Origin: an uncultured Christensenellaceae bacterium
GTDB taxonomy: Bacteria; Bacillota_A; Clostridia; Christensenellales; UBA3700
NCBI GenBank assembly: GCA_944381335.1
Contig: CALWKT010000089.1
Location: forward strand, 1 to 18,707
Direction: 5' to 3'
Length of the DNA stretch: 18,707 bases
Shown: piece by piece, positions 7,020 through 14,677 of the stretch
Layout: every line of letters begins with the position of its first letter
Numbering within the stretch: the stretch's first letter is position 1
The notes under the pieces: generated by a model
What the model was told of the DNA's origin: nothing
Seen by the model: the letters and a program-made list of their open reading frames with translations, nothing else
Databases searched by the model: none
Translations under genes and position numbers: made by a program

Positions 7020-8342
7020 TCACTCCGTTGTCGCGCCCGGCGTTACCCTCCGCCTAACGCTTATATATCTTTGGTTTTTCGTATCTTTGTCAACTTTTAC
7101 GCGGTCGGATATCTCCACGCCGCAGACAATCAGGACTTCGCTGCCGACAGCGACGAGCGGTACGTTGTCTCTCCTGTGCAGAGGTATTCCCTTATCCGTG
7201 AAATAATCGCCCAGCGATTTTTCGCCGCCGCCGAACTTCCTGAACCTGTCGCCGTCGCGCCTTGTCCTTATCACCGCGCCTTCGGGGATCTTGTCGCGAT
7301 CAAAGGTCAGATCTCCTTTTTCCGCGGTCACAGAAACGTCGTATCCGCCCATACGGCAAACCTCTTCTCCGAAAGGATAAACTCCTTCGTCTTTTTCCTC
7401 TTTGCGGTAAAAATAAAGCTTATCTTTGTGTCTCTCTACTTCCACAAAATGCGGAAGACAAACACGGGCGCCTGATTTTTTGTCTTTCAGCGACTTCACC
7501 GCCTCGATATGCACGCACTCGCAGTCCACTCTCGCGCCGATAAGTCCGAGCGCTTTGAATATACTGCTTGACGCGACCGCTTCGGGCTGATCCAGCGCGC
7601 CGGCATCCAGCACCGCTTCGCCGTCGGCAAGTTCGGGAGACGCGCTCTCCCCGTAAATATACGAGCCGGCGTATCCCGCCTGCCTCGCCAGCGCGGAAAG
7701 CGAGCCGTCCAGATTGGGGTACCTTTTCTTTATCAGCGGAAGCACTTCGTTCCGCAAGAAATTGCGGGTATACGCGGTATCGGAATTGCTTTCGTCGTCG
7801 CGGTACTTTACGCCTCGGTTTGCGACGTACCGCTCGATCTCGGTCCTGTCGGTTTGAAGCAAAGGTCTGATCAACATGCCGTCGTCCTCTTTTATCCCGC
7901 AAAGCCCGTCGATGCCGCTGCCGCGGAACACGTGCATAAGCACACTTTCGGAAAAATCCTGCAAATGGTGCGCAGTGACCACTCTCTGCGCCCTGCCGCT
8001 TTTTACGATGTCGGAAAAAATCTTTCTCCTGACGAGCCTTGCGCCCTGCTCGAGACCGTAGCCGTATTTTTCGCAAAAGCCCTTCACGTCCTCGCTGTAC
8101 ACGAGAAGTTCTATGCCTTTGCCGTCGCAATATTCCTTTACCAAGGCACAGTCCGCGTCCGAGTTCTGCCCGCGCAGATTGTGATTTACGTGTACAACGA
8201 AAAAACCGCCGCCGTATTTCCCCGACGTCGCAAACCAGTCCAGCAGTGCCATGCTGTCTCTGCCGCCGCTCACCGCAACGGCAAGTCTGTCAAAACGCGA
8301 AAGGAGTTTTTCTCCGTCCGCGCCTATAAGATTTTCGCGCAT
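7020..8342 (-). CDS. tilS: tRNA(Ile)-lysidine synthase
   Basis: ATP-dependent enzyme that attaches lysine to C34 of the CAU-anticodon tRNA-Ile, allowing AUA decoding. The 440-residue product carries the PP-loop SGGRDS (25-30), the N-terminal catalytic domain with VVHVNHNLRGQNSD, VVTAHHLQDFSESVLMHVFRG, and DESNSDTAYTRNFLRNEVLPLI. The C-terminal TilS domain includes RTRRDGDRFRKFGGGEKSLGDYFTDKGIPLHRRDNVPLV. The length is typical for TilS. It is the first gene of a five-gene operon. No Shine-Dalgarno precedes the ATG at 8342, and a -10 box sits only 7 bp upstream, so its mRNA is probably leaderless. The downstream hpt begins 2 bp after the stop. Confidence 0.95.
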   Translation of the reverse strand: MRENLIGADGEKLLSRFDRLAVAVSGGRDSMALLDWFATSGKYGGGFFVVHVNHNLRGQNSDADCALVKEYCDGKGIELLVYSEDVKGFCEKYGYGLEQGARLVRRKIFSDIVKSGRAQRVVTAHHLQDFSESVLMHVFRGSGIDGLCGIKEDDGMLIRPLLQTDRTEIERYVANRGVKYRDDESNSDTAYTRNFLRNEVLPLIKKRYPNLDGSLSALARQAGYAGSYIYGESASPELADGEAVLDAGALDQPEAVASSSIFKALGLIGARVDCECVHIEAVKSLKDKKSGARVCLPHFVEVERHKDKLYFYRKEEKDEGVYPFGEEVCRMGGYDVSVTAEKGDLTFDRDKIPEGAVIRTRRDGDRFRKFGGGEKSLGDYFTDKGIPLHRRDNVPLVAVGSEVLIVCGVEISDRVKVDKDTKNQRYISVRRRVTPGATTE

Positions 8343-8349
8343 ATATTAT

Positions 8350-8378
8350 ATTATACACTGTAATGAATGAAACCGCAA
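8350..8378 (-). promoter_or_regulatory. Promoter of the tilS operon (leaderless geometry)
   Basis: The minus strand reads TTGCGG (8378-8373), a 17-bp spacer, then TATAAT (8355-8350). The next seven bases lead straight into the tilS ATG. A start site 6-7 bp after the -10 would fall on or one base before the A of ATG. A second overlapping TATAAT (8350-8345) would start even later. No Shine-Dalgarno exists in this space. Confidence 0.7.
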
Positions 8379-8410
8379 GCGCGCAAATATACGGTTTAGT
8401 CTTATCAGAC

Positions 8411-8442
8411 GACAAAGACGCGGCGTTTGCCGCGTCTTTGTC
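8411..8442 (-). terminator. Perfect 14-bp hairpin downstream of the surface-protein gene
   Basis: Arm GACAAAGACGCGGC (8411-8424) pairs perfectly with its complement at 8429-8442 around a 4-nt loop. It lies 25 bp past the stop of the gene ending at 8467 and just before the tilS promoter. The T tract is short (the AAAG/CTTT part of the stem), so termination may be partial or factor-assisted. Confidence 0.6.
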
Positions 8443-8466
8443 AGCGCACCAGGCAGAATACTCCGG

Positions 8467-9888
8467 TCAGTCTTCAGACTTCTTTGCCGTTTTTATCAGC
8501 CACCTAATAAGCGCGGTTATTCCCACCGCGAGCAGGACGACAAGGACTATCAGCACGACGATCACGACCGCCGCCACCGCAGGCGAAGCCATCATCATGT
8601 AGATCAACGTGAGAAACGCCGCCTGCCCTTCAGACGGAACGCTGTCAGGCTCTTTTGAGGCGCAAAGGTATACTGTCATATCCGCCGTGGAGAATTTCTC
8701 TGAGCGGAACGTATAAGACGCGCCCGATTTTTTCAGCGTCCGATCGGAATCGTTGATGTAAAGCGACGTGTTGATCGTCGTTTCGATATAGAAATCCGGG
8801 TCGCCGTAATTGTTAAACGGGACCGCCGTTTCAAGCACGTATACGGGCGGAGAATAATTTTTCATTATGCCCGGGAAGAACCTTTCGTCCACGGTCAACA
8901 CTCTTCTTTCCCCCGCCGGGATCGTGACGTTCACAATGCTTATGCAGGTATACGCGCGGCTGGCGAACAGGTCGTCCTCATCCACGAAATCAGCCCCGGC
9001 GAGTCTTGCGGTGACGCAGGCGTAAAGGTTTTCTTTTCCTTCTTCCGGGCAGTAAAGCCTGCCTTTCACATAGTCCTTATACGACGTTTCGCTTGAGCTG
9101 CGCTGAGTGATCCCGGAGTCGTAATATTCCCCTTTTGCGGCGTCGCCGTAACTCTTCGCCGCCTTCCAGACAGCGCCGTCGAGAGGTCTGCCCACGCTCG
9201 CAACGGTCAGCAGTCTCTTCTCTTCAGGTCTGACCGAATAAAATCCGAAGCGTGATTCGCCGACAACGTAATTGACTTTTTCCGCGCCTTGTGCTACCAC
9301 GGGGAAATCCCCGTCGTAGCCGTTAAGAAAGAGTATTATTTCTTCGTCTTCGGGAAAAGAAAGATAATATTCGTAGACGTAAACTTTTTCGTCAGGGGAT
9401 ATTGCCCCGTCCGGATCGAAAACGCCGGTCACTGCGTCCATATATTTCTCAGAGATCGGAGCCCCTCTGAAACCAAGAACGTACGCTTTTTGCTGAGCAA
9501 GAACTTCATCCCCGAGACTGACCTTGCGGTCCTTGGACAAATCGCCGTAGCCCGGCGCGCCCTCGGAAAAATAGATCGTGGTCGTGGAAGCGCTGTCGGA
9601 CGGATTGTAAAGCGAAGTCTCCAGCCTCGCTCTTCCGTCATAACTTTGGTCATAATTCCCGTCCTTGCCCAGAGGCGTAGTCTGAAGATCTACGGTTATT
9701 TTCACGTATTCGGATTCAAAACCTTCTTTGCCGTAAACATACAGTTCTCCGACCTGCGCGCCGCTCCTGCCCTCTGACACCACGCTTGCCGAAGCAACCG
9801 GAAAACAAAGCAAAATAACGCATATAATCAACACGGGTACGAGAATTATTACCAAATTTTTTGTCGTCTTTCTGCCGTCGCCTTTCAT
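8467..9888 (-). CDS. Single-pass surface protein of unknown function
   Basis: Not assigned to a family. The product is 473 residues with a lysine-containing N-terminus and a hydrophobic signal or anchor segment (about 12-34). A long extracytoplasmic part (about 36-425) is rich in beta-forming, Tyr, Ser and Asp residues. One strong membrane helix follows (about 430-460), then the basic tail RWLIKTAKKSED, so most of the protein should face outward. No catalytic motif, LPXTG or lipobox was seen. The frame opens 21 bp earlier (9909), but the ATG at 9888 has GAGGAG 7 bp upstream and is preferred. It has its own strong promoter about 150 bp upstream and a hairpin after the stop, so it is probably monocistronic. 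Confidence 0.75.
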   Translation of the reverse strand: MKGDGRKTTKNLVIILVPVLIICVILLCFPVASASVVSEGRSGAQVGELYVYGKEGFESEYVKITVDLQTTPLGKDGNYDQSYDGRARLETSLYNPSDSASTTTIYFSEGAPGYGDLSKDRKVSLGDEVLAQQKAYVLGFRGAPISEKYMDAVTGVFDPDGAISPDEKVYVYEYYLSFPEDEEIILFLNGYDGDFPVVAQGAEKVNYVVGESRFGFYSVRPEEKRLLTVASVGRPLDGAVWKAAKSYGDAAKGEYYDSGITQRSSSETSYKDYVKGRLYCPEEGKENLYACVTARLAGADFVDEDDLFASRAYTCISIVNVTIPAGERRVLTVDERFFPGIMKNYSPPVYVLETAVPFNNYGDPDFYIETTINTSLYINDSDRTLKKSGASYTFRSEKFSTADMTVYLCASKEPDSVPSEGQAAFLTLIYMMMASPAVAAVVIVVLIVLVVLLAVGITALIRWLIKTAKKSED

Positions 9889-10044
9889 GTTTACACTCCT
9901 CAAAAGCATATTGCGACTTTTCGCCGCATCTCATTTACGTTGTTTCCGAAACCCTGACGGTCCGTTTTGATCAGAAAGAAACAACTGCTCTCCTCTGCGG
10001 CTACAATTCCGAAAAACCGGCTGACATTTATTCATCTTAATTAA
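9889..10044 (-). promoter_or_regulatory. Long leader region of the surface-protein gene
   Basis: From the expected start site near 10038 to the ATG at 9888 is about 150 nt of untranslated leader. It contains a perfect 8-bp inverted repeat GTTGTTTC/GAAACAAC (9939-9946 and 9978-9985) enclosing 31 bp. No known riboswitch consensus was recognised. Post-transcriptional control is possible but only inferred from length and dyad. Confidence 0.35.
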
Positions 10045-10072
10045 ATTATACCGCATCTCTCTTTTTTGTCAA
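10045..10072 (-). promoter_or_regulatory. Near-perfect sigma-A promoter of the surface-protein gene
   Basis: The minus strand has TTGACA (10072-10067), a 16-bp spacer and TATAAT (10050-10045). Both hexamers are consensus. It reads away from the phospholipase-like gene, forming a divergent promoter region. Confidence 0.85.
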
Positions 10073-10191
10073 TACCGCCGATTTTAACGGTACGGGCAAT
10101 GCGCTTTATTTCTGCCCGCATACGGTATCGCGCCGTTTTAACGCGCCTGAAAAAGATATCCTGCCGTATTTTATCTGTTTTTGTCCTTGAG

Positions 10192-10221
10192 TTGCTATGC
10201 CCGCGACATTTCTGTTATACT
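10192..10221 (+). promoter_or_regulatory. Extended -10 promoter of the phospholipase-like gene (leaderless geometry)
   Basis: TTGCTA (10192-10197), an 18-bp spacer and TATACT (10216-10221), preceded by TGT to give an extended -10. Only six bases (10222-10227) separate the -10 from the ATG at 10228, so transcription should begin at the A of ATG or next to it. No Shine-Dalgarno is present. Confidence 0.65.
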
Positions 10222-10227
10222 ATTTTC

Positions 10228-11118
10228 ATGGCGTCTTACATTTCTCATTATCTCGCCGCAAAAGCGGTCATAGAAAAAAGCCCGGCAGACTCCGTGATAA
10301 GAAAATACGCGGACTGTTTTATTCTGGGCGCGCAGGGCGGAGACCTGCTCTTTTACGCGTTCGGGCTGTTCAAAGGCTACGGCGCGCGCACGCACAGAGA
10401 GAAAACGGCGCAGCTTTTCGCCGCCGCGCTGAACTACTGCCGGGAAGAAAACAGACCCGAACCGCTCGCCTACACTCTCGGGCTTCTGACTCATTACGCG
10501 CTGGACAGCGCGATACATCCCTATGTGGTGTACGAAGCGAAAGAAAGGCTGACGGCGGTATATCCGCCTCACCTCTACAAATGTCTGCATATGATGCTTG
10601 AAACGCGGATAGACTGCGAAATGAAAAAACTCGCCGCGGAAAATACCTGTTCTCTGAAAAGCATGCTCCCCACGACGAAGCGAGCCGCGAAAAGTCTCGC
10701 CGACGTATGGACGGGCGCGGTGAACAAGGTCTTCGGAACCGAAGTGCCTTACAGATTGCTCCTGAAACTGCCGTCGAGGATGTACCGCTATCAGCGCGTT
10801 TTCCTGAAACCGCACTCCCTGCCTTGCGCGGTTCTCCGTTTCGCCGCAAAAAAACTCGGCTATCCCGCATATATCACCGGCTTTTTCCTGCCTGATAAAA
10901 ACGAGCCTTCTTACGATTTTCTCAACCTTGAAAAACGCTCATATCCCGAGTACGTCGGCGCGGAAAATACGGTAAACTTTTCTTATCCCGAAATATTTGA
11001 AAACTCCGTAAAGTCCTCTCTCTCGCTTCACGAATATTTTTTACGTCTTTTGAAAAACGGCGAAGCGCCTGACCCGTCGACGTTTTCTCTCTCGTTTTCG
11101 GGTTCGCCGGCGGTCTGA
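10228..11118 (+). CDS. Zinc-dependent phospholipase C family protein
   Basis: Protein of 296 residues of the Zn_dep_PLPC family. Recognisable features are the N-terminal ASYISHYLAAK with H7, the GAQGGDLLFY motif (D39), H56 in ARTHRE, LLTHYALDSAIHPYV (H89, D93, H97), and LHMMLETRIDCEM (H121, E125). These His/Asp/Glu residues match the metal-ligand pattern of the family. No signal peptide is visible, so unlike secreted clostridial toxins it is probably intracellular or membrane-associated; its substrate is unknown. The frame opens far upstream (10066), but the family's N-terminus begins at the ATG at 10228. Transcribed alone, divergent from the surface-protein gene. No clear terminator follows. 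Confidence 0.85.
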   Translation: MASYISHYLAAKAVIEKSPADSVIRKYADCFILGAQGGDLLFYAFGLFKGYGARTHREKTAQLFAAALNYCREENRPEPLAYTLGLLTHYALDSAIHPYVVYEAKERLTAVYPPHLYKCLHMMLETRIDCEMKKLAAENTCSLKSMLPTTKRAAKSLADVWTGAVNKVFGTEVPYRLLLKLPSRMYRYQRVFLKPHSLPCAVLRFAAKKLGYPAYITGFFLPDKNEPSYDFLNLEKRSYPEYVGAENTVNFSYPEIFENSVKSSLSLHEYFLRLLKNGEAPDPSTFSLSFSGSPAV

Positions 11119-11398
11119 ACCGGACGTTTTACTTGATTTCGTCTCAATTTTACCGTATCGTCCATAATCCGATTAAGCTGAGCTTTTATCCGTTTTGATC
11201 ATATTATTCAGTTATATATGTTTTGTTTTATTAAAAATCTGCCTTTTCAAATGAGATTTTATTGACATTTTATACAAAACCGTAGTGCGGATTTTACTTA
11301 TTTTTTACATTAATTTGACACAAAACGTTTGCGTTTTTTAAAACTTAGTGGATAATATACATTAAAGTTTTTCTTTTCTATACTACAAGGAGGTTCAT
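11119..11398 (+). promoter_or_regulatory. AT-rich intergenic region with Nudix gene promoter
   Basis: About 280 bp without a gene, much richer in A+T than the flanks. The best promoter is TTGCGT (11329-11334), 16 bp, GATAAT (11351-11356), about 40 bp before the Nudix ATG. Two TTGACA boxes (11262-11267 and 11315-11320) have no -10 at proper spacing. Oligo-T and oligo-A tracts may act as UP-element or bent DNA. No RNA structure was recognised. Confidence 0.45.
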
Positions 11399-11902
11399 AT
11401 GGAACTGTGGGACGGCTATTTTAAAGACGGCTCCAAAGCTGATATTACCCTGATCCGCGGTTGCAGGATCCCGAAAGGGCTTTACCACCTTGTCTGCGAG
11501 ATACTGGTGCGTCACGACGACGGATCTTACCTGCTGATGCAACGCGACGCGGCAAAGAAGACCTTTCCCGGCATGTACGAAGCCAGCGCCGGCGGGTCTG
11601 CCCTGAAGGGGGAAGACAAGATCGCGTGCGCAAAACGCGAACTCAGGGAAGAAACGGGGATCGTCGCAGACAAACTGGAACAGATAACCAGAGTGGCAAG
11701 CGACAAAACCAGGACAATCTATTTCGTTTTTCTCTGCGAAACTGATTGCGACAAAAACTCGGTCACGCTTCAGCCGGGCGAAACGTCGGGGTACGTCTGG
11801 GTCTCAGGCAACGAATTCAGAGAGCGTGCCGCGAACGGAGAGATCGTATCCGGCAATCTTGAAAGGCTTCAGCCTTATCTTGCCAGGACAGGGCTTGCCT
11901 GA
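11399..11902 (+). CDS. Nudix hydrolase (IDI/YfcD-like)
   Basis: Cytoplasmic hydrolase of 167 residues acting on a nucleoside-diphosphate-linked or similar pyrophosphate substrate. The complete Nudix box is present: G, five residues, E (GGSALKGEDK), seven residues, then RELREETGI, matching GX5EX7REUXEEXGU. The N-terminus MELWDGYFKDG and the YHLVCEILV strand before the box are typical of the Nudix group related to isopentenyl-diphosphate isomerase, but isomerase-specific residues are not evident, so a housekeeping hydrolase is more likely. Substrate unknown. A perfect AAGGAGG lies 5 bp before the ATG. It converges on the alcohol dehydrogenase gene and ends at a shared terminator. Confidence 0.92.
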   Translation: MELWDGYFKDGSKADITLIRGCRIPKGLYHLVCEILVRHDDGSYLLMQRDAAKKTFPGMYEASAGGSALKGEDKIACAKRELREETGIVADKLEQITRVASDKTRTIYFVFLCETDCDKNSVTLQPGETSGYVWVSGNEFRERAANGEIVSGNLERLQPYLARTGLA

Positions 11903-11920
11903 AACGCGGCTGAATGCCGA

Positions 11921-11952
11921 AAAAAACGAGGGACACGCTCCCCCGTTTTTTT
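11921..11952. terminator. Bidirectional terminator between Nudix and alcohol dehydrogenase genes
   Basis: A tract of A, a GC-rich hairpin (ACGAGGG pairing with CCCCCGT, one A-C mismatch) and seven T form a symmetric terminator. It serves the Nudix gene on the plus strand and can serve the dehydrogenase gene (stop at 12043) on the minus strand. Confidence 0.75.
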
Positions 11953-12042
11953 ATTTTCACTCTATTATTAAAAACTCTTTTATCGGAGCTTTTCATCAAT
12001 GCGCCGCCGGAAAATCCGTTGTGCGCGCGCCTGAGCGCCGTC

Positions 12043-13212
12043 TCAGAGATAAGACCTTTCGTATATCTCTATGCAATCTTTTGCGGAAAGCTCTTTCCTG
12101 TCTCTCGTAAACAAACCTCCCATCGCCGAACGCGCATTGTCCGCAAGCACTGCGAACTCTTCCTTTTTTATGCCGTAATCCGACATCTTCAGCCCGTACA
12201 CTCCGCACGCCTTCTGAAGATCCGCAAGCGCGGTAAGGAAATCTTCAGCCTTTGTCGCATCGCTCTTTCCCAGCCATTTCGCCATATCCACAAAGCGGTC
12301 GTCGCATACGTGCGCGTCTATGAAATGCTTGTAGTACGCGAGGCTTATCATGATCAGACCCGCGCCGTGCGGCAGATCCTGGTGATATGCGCTCATCGCG
12401 TGCTCGAGTGAATGTTCGCTCGTACAGCCGCCGATGACCATCGCGTAGCCGCTCATCGTGTTAGCCCACGCGACGGCGGTGCGCGCCTTTATGTCCTTGC
12501 CGTCGTTCACCGCCTTAGCAAGGTTTGCGCCGATGTTCTTTATCGCGGTAGAAGACACCATGTCGCTCATCTCGTTCGCGCCCTTGCAGATATACGTTTC
12601 CGTACTGTGGAACAGCGCGTCGAACCCCTGGTATGCGGTATACCCGGGCGGCACGGTGGTCATAAGCTCGGGGTCCACGATCGCGACGACCGGGAAAAGC
12701 CTCACGTCTCCGCCGAAACCTATCTTTTCGTGCGTTTCCGGGTTCGTGATTACGCCGTACTCGTCCACTTCTGAGCCTGTCCCCGCAGTCGTGGTTATCG
12801 CTATTATCGGAAGCGGAGCGTTGAGAAGAGGCTTCCCTTTGCCCGTGCCGCCGCACACGTAATCCCACAGGTCGCCGTCGTTGGTCGCCATTGAAGCTAT
12901 CGCCTTGCTCGCGTCCATAACGCTGCCGCCGCCCAGCGCGACTATAAAATCGCAACCGTTCTCTCTCGCCGCCAGCGCGCCTCTTTCAACGGTTGCTTTC
13001 AGCGGGTTTGGCTCTATCTCGTCGAAAAGCGCCCATTTCACGCCCGCCTTTTCAAGCTGCGCCGTCGTTCTGTCAAGATAGCCGTTGACCTTGGTGGATT
13101 TACCGTTGCTGACCACGACAAGCGCTTTGTTGCCGAGGTTTGCCCATTTGCTCAGTTTTTCCAGCGCGCCCGCGCCGAAGATCAGTCTTGTCGGAATATA
13201 AAAATTGAACAT
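12043..13212 (-). CDS. Iron-containing alcohol dehydrogenase
   Basis: Group III, NAD(P)H-dependent alcohol dehydrogenase of 389 residues, resembling butanol dehydrogenase or YqhD-type enzymes that reduce aldehydes. The N-terminus MFNFYIPTRLIFGAG is typical. The nucleotide-binding motif is ALGGGSVMDASKAIA (92-106), followed by TTAGTGSEV. Metal ligands are D198 and H202 (FDALFHSTE), H267 or H271 in SEHSLEHAMSAYH, and H282 in LPHGAG. The ATG at 13212 has AAAGGAG 6 bp upstream; the longer open frame to 13251 lacks this. It has its own sigma-A promoter about 80 bp upstream. A likely role is redox balancing in fermentation, which is an inference from family and context. Confidence 0.93.
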   Translation of the reverse strand: MFNFYIPTRLIFGAGALEKLSKWANLGNKALVVVSNGKSTKVNGYLDRTTAQLEKAGVKWALFDEIEPNPLKATVERGALAARENGCDFIVALGGGSVMDASKAIASMATNDGDLWDYVCGGTGKGKPLLNAPLPIIAITTTAGTGSEVDEYGVITNPETHEKIGFGGDVRLFPVVAIVDPELMTTVPPGYTAYQGFDALFHSTETYICKGANEMSDMVSSTAIKNIGANLAKAVNDGKDIKARTAVAWANTMSGYAMVIGGCTSEHSLEHAMSAYHQDLPHGAGLIMISLAYYKHFIDAHVCDDRFVDMAKWLGKSDATKAEDFLTALADLQKACGVYGLKMSDYGIKKEEFAVLADNARSAMGGLFTRDRKELSAKDCIEIYERSYL

Positions 13213-13290
13213 GTTTTTCTCCTTTGCCGCCTTTACAGGAACCGTTCTCACCCTTCGGATAACGCGTTTCGTCCCTTCAGCCGCTTAATT

Positions 13291-13319
13291 ATTATACTAC
13301 GGATTCCACGGCATTTCAA
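13291..13319 (-). promoter_or_regulatory. Sigma-A promoter of the alcohol dehydrogenase gene
   Basis: The minus strand has TTGAAA (13319-13314), exactly 17 bp, and TATAAT (13296-13291). The leader is about 70 nt and shows no recognised element. Confidence 0.8.
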
Positions 13320-13348
13320 GACCGTCCCGAAAAACGTATACCCGACCG

Positions 13349-13376
13349 AAAAAAGAGAGGCTCGTCGCCCCTCTTT
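13349..13376 (-). terminator. Intrinsic terminator of the two-component operon
   Basis: On the minus strand AAAGAGGGG pairs with CCTCTCTTT (one G-U) around a 7-nt loop and is followed by T residues. It lies about 20 bp past the kinase stop codon and insulates the alcohol dehydrogenase promoter. Confidence 0.8.
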
Positions 13377-13396
13377 GTTGAGTTCTGTTCGCATGG

Positions 13397-14677
13397 TCAG
13401 TCTTTTTCTCCGCCTTCCTTCTCTTTCTTTTCGCCCGAAGACGCCTTTTTCTTATTCCCCTGCCTGAGCGGAAGTTCTATTCTGAAATCCACAAAAGTCG
13501 ATCCGTCGCTGTCACACGTGATCGTGCCGTCGTGATCGAGGACTATGGACTTCGCCAGGCTGAGCCCCAGTCCGAAGCTGTTGCCCTGCTGACTCTGAGT
13601 ACGCGCGTTGTCTACGCGGTAGAAACGGTCGAATATTCTGGACAGATGCTCCTTGCTGATCCCCACGCCGTAATTGGTAAAGTTGATGACGGCGTTTTTC
13701 TTGTCGCTTCTGAGCTTTACCTCTATCCTGCCGCCTTCGGGAGTATACTTGAGCGCGTTGTCCATCATTATCGCGTAAAGGCGCTCGATGTTCTGCTTTA
13801 TGCAAAGCGTTTTTACTTCCGGCTGAAGATCCTGTGTGAGATTTACGTTCTTTTCAAAACATCTCGCCTCAAAAGAAAGCAACACTCCGTCCAGCATCCC
13901 GGAAACGTCCTCTTCCGTCTTGGGCTTGCTTCTCGCGTCGTCCGCCCTGTGCAGTTCGAGCATGTCGGCGATAAGCGCGCTCATCCTGCCCAGCTGAGAT
14001 TCAATGTTCCTGAACCAGTGTTCGTTCTGCTTTACCGTAGAATCCGGCTCGCTCGATATCAGCGACAGATTTGCCCCTATTATGGCGATCGGAGTCTTTA
14101 GCTCGTGCGAAGCGTCTGCCACGAGTTTTTTCTGCTGTTCGTAAGAATTCCTGACCGGCTCGACAACCTGTTTCGCCACCATGTTTCCGAATATAAACAA
14201 AAGCACAAGGCAAAAGAAGTATACAAGCCCGGTCACCACGCCCGCTTCAGCCAGGTCCTCCCTGTCTGCCGTCCAGTCGTACACCGCATACACGGTAACA
14301 TCGTTGCCGAGCACGTTGCGCTTGGTCGCTTTGTAATAACTGCCGTCAATGCTGAAACCTTCCTCGTCTCTCACGACCGTCTTTTCCACGATCCTTTCGA
14401 CAGTCTCTTCGTCTATTGAATCCGCATTGTAGACAGTGATATTGTCTTCCTGCCTGACCAGGATCACGCAATCCGAGCGTTGCAGCCAGCTGTCCTTGTC
14501 CTCGAACGGCAACGGAGCCTTGTCCAGCACCCCGCTCAGTTCCTTGTCTATCGCGCCCACGGTCTGAGTGACGTTGACGACAAAAATGGAACCGTAAGCG
14601 AGAAGCAGAAACGCCCCGCCCACGATCATGAATACAATGATGAATCTGCGTTTTAACTGATTTAAAACCTTATCCAT
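13397..14677 (-). CDS. Sensor histidine kinase (HisKA/HATPase type)
   Basis: Membrane kinase of 426 residues. TM1 spans about 12-36, a short extracytoplasmic sensor about 37-146, and TM2 about 147-168. The HisKA box LVADASHELKTPIAI follows with phosphoacceptor H191. The HATPase domain has an N box IMMDNALKYTPEGG (N307), a G1 box FTNYGVGIS, an F box IFDRFYRVDNAR and a G2 box GNSFGLGLSLAKSIV. In G1 the usual Asp is Asn, a variant seen in other Bacillota kinases. There is no recognisable HAMP or PAS domain. The C-terminus is a Lys/Glu-rich tail (KKKASSGEKKEKEGGEKD). The gene overlaps the response regulator by 8 bp with AAGGG inside it, so the two are coupled. The signal is unknown; promoter architecture hints at a PhoR-like system. 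Confidence 0.93.
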   Translation of the reverse strand: MDKVLNQLKRRFIIVFMIVGGAFLLLAYGSIFVVNVTQTVGAIDKELSGVLDKAPLPFEDKDSWLQRSDCVILVRQEDNITVYNADSIDEETVERIVEKTVVRDEEGFSIDGSYYKATKRNVLGNDVTVYAVYDWTADREDLAEAGVVTGLVYFFCLVLLFIFGNMVAKQVVEPVRNSYEQQKKLVADASHELKTPIAIIGANLSLISSEPDSTVKQNEHWFRNIESQLGRMSALIADMLELHRADDARSKPKTEEDVSGMLDGVLLSFEARCFEKNVNLTQDLQPEVKTLCIKQNIERLYAIMMDNALKYTPEGGRIEVKLRSDKKNAVINFTNYGVGISKEHLSRIFDRFYRVDNARTQSQQGNSFGLGLSLAKSIVLDHDGTITCDSDGSTFVDFRIELPLRQGNKKKASSGEKKEKEGGEKD

